Of a stretch of DNA of 46,620 bases, positions 41,720 to 46,620 are shown piece after piece. The position numbers were made by a program, and so were the translations under genes. Origin of the DNA: Microaerobacter geothermalis (lineage in GTDB: Bacteria; Bacillota; Bacilli; DSM-22679); the NCBI RefSeq assembly GCF_021608135.1, contig NZ_JAKIHL010000029.1:1-46620 (forward strand), written 5' to 3'. The stretch's first letter is position 1; each line of letters begins with the position of its first letter. The notes beneath the pieces are model-generated. The model was not told the origin of the DNA, did no database searches, and saw only the letters and a list, made by a program, of their open reading frames with translations.

Positions 41720-41857
41720 TCAGGACTTTCTTAATTCTTCAGGTGCTTCTGGCTGATACAAAAACCAAGCGCTTGCGGTTCCCACATCCATTGCTGCTAT
41801 TAAGGCGATTACGGAAGCAATACTGGTACTTACCCTTACAACCAACCCTTTAAGCAT
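41720..41857 (-). CDS. agrD: AgrD-like cyclic autoinducing peptide precursor (serine type)
   Basis: A 45-residue precursor too short for most gene callers. It has a mildly basic amphipathic N-terminal helix (MLKGLVVRVSTSIAS), a hydrophobic middle, then the core GTASAWFLYQPEAPEELRKS. The tail YQPEAPEELRK matches the acidic recognition tail of AgrD peptides. Aligned with Listeria AgrD (CFMFV before YEPKSP), the ring would be SAWFL, with Ser29 at the usual Cys place, suggesting a lactone as in enterococcal GBAP rather than a thiolactone. ATG 41855-41857 lies 7 bases after AGGAGG and overlaps the agrB end by 8 bases. The exact N-terminus of the mature peptide cannot be read. Confidence 0.85.
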   Translation of the reverse strand: MLKGLVVRVSTSIASVIALIAAMDVGTASAWFLYQPEAPEELRKS

Positions 41858-42488
41858 GGATGTTCCTCCTTTCGAATATTTTGGAAAACCTTTTATCTAT
41901 AGCACCTATCGTGTTGTAACCAGCAGGAGTAACCGTAAAAAGCTGAAACATCCATCCCATGATGACAGACAACAACACAGGAACTTCTGTATAGGATTCG
42001 ATTGGCAAGATGTATAAAATGCTGAATATTATGAAAATCAGGAGGACACTTCTTCCCTTAAAGGTCCAATCTGAATGAGTGAGATGTTTGGTATCCCATT
42101 TCCCAGGAACCCAAATCCAGATGACACTAAGGGAATATAGGAAGAAAAGGCTGAAAAAAACGAATTCATTTTTTAAGTACCAAGGGTAGCTTACTATTGT
42201 CAGCCAGCCAAAAAAAGGGAAGAAAAGAAGGCTTGTCCCTAAACATCGTCCATAAGTGGTACAATGAACCCCACCGGAAAAGGTGCGGAGAACAGAAAAG
42301 GAGAAAGCCGCAATAAGGGTTGTCCAAAATGTGCTTGTTATCCAGGCAATAAATAAAAGTAGCGCCGCTTTAATAAGCGAGGATAAAACAATCTGAATTC
42401 CATAGGCCAACACCGGAACAGAATATGCTCTGTCCGATGAAGAATAAATACTTTCGGCTAGTTTATTGGACCAATTTCTTATCATCAT
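41850..42488 (-). CDS. agrB: AgrB-family peptide-processing membrane protease
   Basis: A 212-residue membrane protein with about five to six hydrophobic segments. The catalytic signature SGGVHCTTYGRC gives His75 and Cys82, seven residues apart, as H77 and C84 in S. aureus AgrB. It removes the C-terminal tail of AgrD and closes the ring at the membrane. The start ATG 42486-42488 is 6 bases after AAGGAG; a second ATG follows directly. It lies between agrC and agrD. Confidence 0.92.
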   Translation of the reverse strand: MMIRNWSNKLAESIYSSSDRAYSVPVLAYGIQIVLSSLIKAALLLFIAWITSTFWTTLIAAFSFSVLRTFSGGVHCTTYGRCLGTSLLFFPFFGWLTIVSYPWYLKNEFVFFSLFFLYSLSVIWIWVPGKWDTKHLTHSDWTFKGRSVLLIFIIFSILYILPIESYTEVPVLLSVIMGWMFQLFTVTPAGYNTIGAIDKRFSKIFERRNIHA

Positions 42489-42491
42489 TTG

Positions 42492-43808
42492 TCACTCCTT
42501 GCTAAACAGGAAATATGACAGAAAAAGCCGTTCCCTCTTCTTCATTGCTGATGACTTCCATATAGCCCTTTTTTTTTTCACTAACTGTTTAACCGCCGCA
42601 AGACCCAAGCCGTCATGATTCTTTTTCGTTGAAAAACCGCCTTCAAATATCTTTTCTATCATATTTTCCGGAATAAGAGGCCGATAATTAGTTACCTTGA
42701 TCATGCTGAAATTTTCAAAACTTTTGATTTCTATGGAAACTTTTCTTTCAGAAGGCGGCAATTCCATTACTGCCTCTCTTGCATTGTTTAACAGATTTCC
42801 TAAAATGCGAACTAAATCGATAGAATTAATCTCGATTTCGCTAAGATTTGACTTGATCTCCATCTTCAATTCAATCTGATCCATTTCATATAAAGCCAAA
42901 TTGGTCTGAAGGAGTGCGCTTAATGCCGGATTATCCCTGATGATGACCCGATTCAGTTGCTTGATTTCACCCATCATTTTTTTCATATACTCTTTTAAAT
43001 CCTCGTACTGTTGAAGAATCAAAAAAGAGTACATCACTTGAACATGATTAATAAAATCATGCCGCTGTGAACGAATGGTAGAAAATAGTTTATTAATGTT
43101 GTCTAAATAGGCTTTTTGTGCATCAAGTTCTGTTTCCTTCTCAAAGACCCTGATTATATAACGTAAATAAACAAAAGAAGTCAGTTGCAAAACAACTAGC
43201 ATGCCAATAATAATATATAATATAATACCATTATCTCCAATGATATCCAATAGGACAATGGTCCCAATTGTTACCAAAAGAAAGGTTTGAAAAACAATTA
43301 TTACAAACAAAATCACCGATTTCTTATTCATAGAGTACTTAGAAGAAATCCTAAATAAGGGGCGGTTTAATTTGCTTAATATGTATACTAAAGACAGCAA
43401 CAGGAAAAAGGATATATAGGATATAAGGAAATAGGTGCTCGTTGACTGTAAAACGATTTGAGCTTGAGTTTCCGTAATAACCATATATGAAAACAGGACA
43501 ATGGTTTCTACTATGCCTACAATAATATAAGATAATACAATAGAGGCAAAAACAAGTATCCATCTCACACGGAATAGCAAATAAAAACTTACCATAAGAA
43601 TAGGCAACTGAATCAACACACGAATGACAAACGGGGGATTCAACCAGTTTAAACTGCCGATGATGACTGCCAGAATCAGCCCGTATAAAATAATTTTCTT
43701 TATTTCCTTTAGTGGATGTTTAAAGCATAGGGAGTAAGCGATCGCCGCCATTAGAATTTCTTCGGGTATAGATGTAAAAAAAAACGAATACCAAGTATAT
43801 TCCTGCAT
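42492..43808 (-). CDS. agrC: AgrC-like sensor histidine kinase, out of frame at an A10 run near the C-terminus
   Basis: As read, 438 residues. Residues 1-215 form about six to seven membrane helices (peptide-sensing region). The phosphoacceptor is His250 in RSQRHDFINH, the HPK10/AgrC type. The ATPase domain has the N box NLLNNAREAV (about 338-347) and G box GLGLAAVKQL. After residue 410 the reading turns into an atypical basic tail. An A10 run (minus strand, complement of 42569-42578) explains this: with one more A the frame gives GYMEVISNEEEGTAFSVIFPV, the normal kinase end, stopping at 42502, 435 residues in all. The start ATG 43806-43808 follows GGAGG. No response regulator gene adjoins it. 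Confidence 0.85.
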   Translation of the reverse strand: MQEYTWYSFFFTSIPEEILMAAIAYSLCFKHPLKEIKKIILYGLILAVIIGSLNWLNPPFVIRVLIQLPILMVSFYLLFRVRWILVFASIVLSYIIVGIVETIVLFSYMVITETQAQIVLQSTSTYFLISYISFFLLLSLVYILSKLNRPLFRISSKYSMNKKSVILFVIIVFQTFLLVTIGTIVLLDIIGDNGIILYIIIGMLVVLQLTSFVYLRYIIRVFEKETELDAQKAYLDNINKLFSTIRSQRHDFINHVQVMYSFLILQQYEDLKEYMKKMMGEIKQLNRVIIRDNPALSALLQTNLALYEMDQIELKMEIKSNLSEIEINSIDLVRILGNLLNNAREAVMELPPSERKVSIEIKSFENFSMIKVTNYRPLIPENMIEKIFEGGFSTKKNHDGLGLAAVKQLVKKKRAIWKSSAMKKRERLFLSYFLFSKE

Positions 43809-43843
43809 GTCAAATCCTCCACACTTTATCCATCTATTGCTTC

Positions 43844-43852
43844 ATCATACCA
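43844..43852 (-). promoter_or_regulatory. Possible extended -10 promoter of the agr operon
   Basis: Minus-strand TGGTATGAT (TGn plus TATGAT), 36 bases upstream of the agrC start, without a good -35. Confidence 0.35.
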
Positions 43853-43916
43853 AAATTTGATATTTTTCGACATCCCTTTTCCCATTGAACTATTTATTTT
43901 TTACAGCCAGACGTTT

Positions 43917-44028
43917 GTGAACTACCCGCCACCTACGCTACGCTTAGAGGTTAGGGCTTCTAAGGTAATCGCACCTAACGGTACGAAATTTACTTAGCTA
44001 TCGAGCCTGTTCCATGCTCTATTTATGA
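43917..44028 (-). ncRNA. Likely right-end reRNA (omega RNA) region of the IS605 element
   Basis: About 110 bases follow the tnpB stop before the element tip, rich in short pairings (GTTAGG/CCTAAC; CTAAGC/GCGTAG). In related elements this region is transcribed with the tnpB end and guides TnpB; the guide would be the flanking bases from 43916 downward. Assigned by position, not by a covariance model. Confidence 0.45.
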
Positions 44029-45136
44029 TTATGCTAACAGTCGCAATCCTTCACGCTTGATATTGATAGAAGCATTCCAATCACGGTCTGCCACAAAACC
44101 ACAATCACAGCGAAATGTACGATCAGAATAGAGATAGAGACTCCTTTACTTGACCACAACATGAACAAGTTTTGGATGATGGAAACCATTTTTCTATCTT
44201 GATAAGCTTTTTCCCCTGCTCCTCTAACTTGTATTGGAGAAATGTCGTGAACATGCCCCATGCATTATCAGCAACACTTTTGCCGAAATTGAGGGCTTGG
44301 GACATTCCTTTCATGTTGAGGTCTTCGATAACCACGCAGTCATATCGTTTCGCTAAATTGTGCGATTCCTTATGTAGAAAGTCTTTTCGTTGATTTGCAA
44401 TTTTCTCATGTAGCTTCGCTACTTTCAGACGTTGTTTGTGCCAACGATTAGAACCTTTCTTTCTGCGTGATAGAATACGCTGTTCTTTCGCTAATTTTCC
44501 CAAGGCTTGGCGATAGAAACGAGGGTAATTGGCTATCTTACCTTCTTCACTATCGACAAATAAGCCGCTCATGGAAAAATCTAAGCCAACAGCGGATTGT
44601 ACTTCTTTTGGTATGGGTTGGTGTTCATATTCGGTGAGAATAGAAACATAGTATTTTCCTGTTTTTGTTCGGGTAACCGTACAAGACTTGATGACATGGT
44701 GCGGGGGAATGTCTCGATGTTGCTTGATTTTCACAAGTTTCAGTTTCGGTAATTTGATATAGCCATCCAAAAGCATAATGTTTCCGCTGACCACGTTGGT
44801 TGTGTAGGACTGTCTCGCCTTGCGGCTTTTGAACTTAGGAAATTCAGCACGACCAGAGAAGAAGTTTTGGTATGCCTTCTGCAAATTCAGTTGAGCGTTT
44901 GCCAACGCAAGGCTATCGGCTTCTTTGAGCCATGCAAACTCCTTTTTGTACTTGGCAGGAGTCGGGAATTTTTGCTTTTTCAAGGCTTCTTTGTCATTCT
45001 TGAACTGCTCATATATTTCCTTTCGTTCAGCCAACATTTTATTGTAGACGAAACGAACGCAACCGAAGGTTTTCGCAAGAAGTTGCTCTTGTTCTTGTGT
45101 TGGGTATAGACGGAACTTATATGCTTTGCTTGCCAT
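44029..45136 (-). pseudogene. tnpB: TnpB (IS605 OrfB) RNA-guided nuclease, frameshifted near the C-terminus
   Basis: The open part (44123-45136, 337 residues) covers the helix-turn-helix start YKFRLYPTQEQEQLLAK, RuvC-I with Asp in VGLDFSMSGLFVD, RuvC-II with Glu in VVIEDLNMKGMS, and the first zinc-ribbon half CSCCG. A one-base surplus near 44126 then gives TGA. In the next frame the expected end [20 protein letters not shown] and REGLRLLA follows to a TAA at 44029. As read, the protein lacks the second zinc-ribbon half and the third RuvC Asp, so it is probably inactive as a nuclease. It starts 12 bases after tnpA ends. Confidence 0.88.
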
Positions 45137-45147
45137 ATCGAATCACC

Positions 45148-45546
45148 TCACTTCATACCTTGATTTTCTATATATTTCTTTATCACTTCGATGGGCGCAC
45201 CGCCCGTTGTAAGTAAGCAATAGCTTCTTGACCAAAAATACTCTTTCCAAAGTTTTCTTTTCACTTGTGGAAAATGCTTTTTGATAAGTCGAGAACTTGC
45301 GCTTTTATAAGCATTGATGAACTTTGACATTTCAGTATTCGGATGTGCTTTGAACAAAATATGCACATGGTCAATATCGTGATTCCATTCTACCAAGGAA
45401 ATATTGTAATTTTCACCCAATCGAACAAACATTTCTTTTACATAGTCAGATATGGCATCATCAATCACTTTTCTGCGATATTTTACAACCAGAACAAGAT
45501 GGTAATATAACAAGAACACTGAATGATTATTATTGTCTAATTTCAT
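45148..45546 (-). CDS. tnpA: IS200/IS605 Y1 transposase TnpA
   Basis: A 132-residue single-strand transposase. The HUH motif is His60-Val-His62 in DHVHILF, and the catalytic Tyr is Tyr125 in IKKYIENQ. FWSRSYCLLTTGGAP is a common signature of this family. It cuts and joins single-stranded DNA at subterminal hairpins. The frame is complete, so it may be able to move this element or relatives. Confidence 0.93.
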   Translation of the reverse strand: MKLDNNNHSVFLLYYHLVLVVKYRRKVIDDAISDYVKEMFVRLGENYNISLVEWNHDIDHVHILFKAHPNTEMSKFINAYKSASSRLIKKHFPQVKRKLWKEYFWSRSYCLLTTGGAPIEVIKKYIENQGMK

Positions 45547-45593
45547 TGATATAACAGCCTTTCATTTATCTAAGACCGATTAGATCATAGTAC

Positions 45594-45628
45594 AAAAAAA
45601 GAGACAACTTTAGGCTGCGCCTAACCGA
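45594..45628 (-). terminator. Hairpin with T run at the IS605 left end
   Basis: Stem TTAGGC/GCCTAA with loop GCA, then AGTTGTCTC and a T7 run on the minus strand, upstream of tnpA. It would stop read-through from outside into tnpA, as in IS200 elements. Confidence 0.6.
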
Positions 45629-45677
45629 AATTCATCTCCCACTTTCACTTCGTTTAGAAGGGAGACTTCTTTCGGGA

Positions 45678-46102
45678 ATTACGTTAAAGCCGATCACCAA
45701 TTTCATCGGTCCTTGGGTAAACATTTCAGAAAGGCCTATGATGAAAAATTCATTCACTCCTGGAGACTGATCAACAAATGGGTTAATGATGGAGTTCCCT
45801 TTCCCGGAGAAGCTTATCGTCAATGGATTAAAGATTTTTATCAGCACAATTTGCTGACTACAGGCGAGTTGGTCATTCGTGGTAGAAAAGTGGATCTAAG
45901 TAAAATTACAGCAGATATCTTAGTTATCGCTGCTGAAAGGGACCACATCGCTCTTCCCTCTCAGTGCAAAGCCATTCTCTCCCATGTTTCAAGTAAGGAC
46001 AACCATCATGTGTTGCTGTCAACCGGACATGTTTCCTTAGTTACAGGTGGGGCAGCATCCAAAAAAACCTATCCTGCTTTAGGCAATTGGTTTATCTGTT
46101 GA
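45678..46102 (+). pseudogene. phaC: Polyhydroxyalkanoate synthase PhaC, C-terminal remnant
   Basis: About 140 codons match the end of the class III/IV PhaC of Bacillus: TLKPITNFIGPWVN, a one-base frame change near 45735-45745, then KFIHSWRLINKWVNDGVPFP, GELVIRGRKVDL and the catalytic Asp (AERDHI) and His (TGHVSLV) segments to TGA at 46102. The N-terminal two thirds with the nucleophilic Cys are missing; homology stops at the left end of the IS605 element. It is not functional as read. PhaC polymerises hydroxyacyl-CoA into storage polyester. Confidence 0.8.
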
Positions 46103-46216
46103 AAAATTTGTTTCAATGAAACTTCGACATCACCTTTTAGAACTTGAAACCGAAATTTCAGACACCAAACTAAATAATACTGAACAAGATAGCGACAATG
46201 GTTCGGGGATTTGTAA

Positions 46217-46378
46217 TCATTCATCGGAATCTAATTCGTATTTTTCTTTAATCGCTCGTCGAATCAAGTCCAAATAGGTTAATGTCGTTTCTTCTTCAAC
46301 AGAATAAATACGTGCCAGATTTTCCAACTCTGATTTCCATGTTTCAGGAATAGAAATGTTAATTTGCACATTTTTCAT
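46217..46378 (-). CDS. Small ribbon-helix-helix (CopG-like) protein
   Basis: A 53-residue protein starting MKNVQINISIPETWKSELEN, a beta strand plus helix typical of ribbon-helix-helix DNA-binding proteins, then TYLDLIRRAIKEKYELD as the second helix. ATG 46376-46378 is about 10 bases after AAGGAG. Such proteins are often antitoxins or plasmid or phage regulators; no toxin gene is visible beside it. Between it and phaC (46103-46216) I see nothing else. Confidence 0.7.
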   Translation of the reverse strand: MKNVQINISIPETWKSELENLARIYSVEEETTLTYLDLIRRAIKEKYELDSDE

Positions 46379-46451
46379 CGGAAACCAACTCCTTACATAT
46401 ACATTCTACCATAATAGATAGTCTAAAATTTATAACAACGTAATATCCACC

Positions 46452-46487
46452 AAAAAAGCCAGGTTGGAAATGTAATCCAACCTGGCC
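46452..46487 (-). terminator. Intrinsic terminator of the rRNA operon
   Basis: A perfect 11-bp stem GCCAGGTTGGA/TCCAACCTGGC with a 7-base loop and six T residues on the minus strand, directly after the 5S rRNA. Confidence 0.95.
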
Positions 46488-46494
46488 TTTACAT

Positions 46495-46612
46495 GCCTGG
46501 CAACGTCCTACTCTCCCAGGACCTCCCGGTCCAAGTACCATCGGCGCTGGAGGGCTTAACGGTCGTGTTCGGGATGGGTACGCGTGTATCCCCTCCGCCA
46601 TCATCACCAGAC
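46495..46612 (-). rRNA. rrf: 5S ribosomal RNA
   Basis: About 118 nt on the minus strand. It shows the GGTGATGATGGCGGAGGGGA 5' region, the conserved loop with CCCATCCCGAACACG, AAGCCCTCCAGCGCC, and GGGAGAGTAGGACGTTGCC. Terminal pairing GTCTGG...CCAGGC. The 23S gene should lie just beyond the right edge. Confidence 0.96.
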
Positions 46613-46620
46613 TTCTATAC

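Larger units (their letters stand above)
43917..45667 (-). mobile_element. IS200/IS605-type insertion sequence (tnpA + tnpB)
   Basis: About 1.75 kb with a Y1 HUH transposase followed by a TnpB nuclease gene, both on the minus strand, and subterminal imperfect hairpins in place of inverted repeats. The left hairpin is near 45637-45667 (TCTCCC ... GGGAGA); the right hairpin is near 43926-43947 (CTAAGC-GTA-GCGTAG, one mismatch). The right tip is placed after GGGTAGTTCAC. Exact ends are inferred. It lies between a broken phaC and agrC. Confidence 0.85.

Noticed and set aside
44034-44261. 75-codon minus-strand frame overlapping tnpB
   Set aside because: It is a third-frame shadow; the real continuation of tnpB is in another frame with the Cys pair and catalytic Asp motif.
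46359-46607. 82-codon minus-strand frame at the right end
   Set aside because: It covers the 5S rRNA and its terminator.

Overview
The window is one stretch of the chromosome of an endospore-forming, nitrate-respiring Gram-positive bacterium, most likely a Bacillales member. The evidence is a gerA-type germination operon with a sigma-G-like promoter, TTG and GTG starts behind strong GGAGG ribosome sites, and gene order close to the Bacillus subtilis purE...purD-yerA-yerB-yerC-pcrB-pcrA-ligA-yerH segment. Nearly every gene lies on the minus strand, so transcription runs from the right end to the left.

Right to left. At the right edge is a 5S rRNA with its terminator, the end of an rRNA operon whose 23S gene lies outside. 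Next come a small ribbon-helix-helix protein (46217-46378), a frameshifted remnant of a polyhydroxyalkanoate synthase (+), and an IS200/IS605 element (tnpA intact, tnpB frameshifted near its catalytic C-terminus). Then follows an agr-type quorum-sensing cassette: histidine kinase agrC, whose last part is out of frame at an A10 run; processing protease agrB; and a 45-codon agrD whose predicted ring residue is serine rather than cysteine. No agrA response regulator is present. A tRNA-Lys follows.

From 41415 to 27686 is the complete de novo purine operon, purEKBCSQLFMNHD. It has PurR-box-like sites, a sigma-A promoter, a guanine-type purine riboswitch and a strong intrinsic terminator in its leader. 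Most genes are translationally coupled, but two gaps (purC-purB and purH-purD) are filled by a dispersed structured repeat. Downstream are a YerA-type adenine deaminase homologue, a branched-chain amino acid type ABC transporter (livJ-H-M-G-F), yerB, yerC, and pcrB-pcrA-ligA (membrane lipid synthesis, helicase, ligase). Two insertions then interrupt the usual ligA-camS neighbourhood: a gerA germinant-receptor operon and narGHJI, the membrane respiratory nitrate reductase. The left end holds a methyltransferase, the lipoprotein CamS (YerH) and the start of rocA (glutamate semialdehyde dehydrogenase).

The most unusual material is non-coding or nearly so: (i) a family of about 170-215 bp long-hairpin repeats (three copies plus a fragment) whose stems show compensatory base changes; (ii) an exact 51-bp double-hairpin repeat in two places 36 kb apart; (iii) the serine-type agrD and the homopolymer-frameshifted agrC. 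All calls rest on reading the sequence and on memory of protein families; no database search was run.
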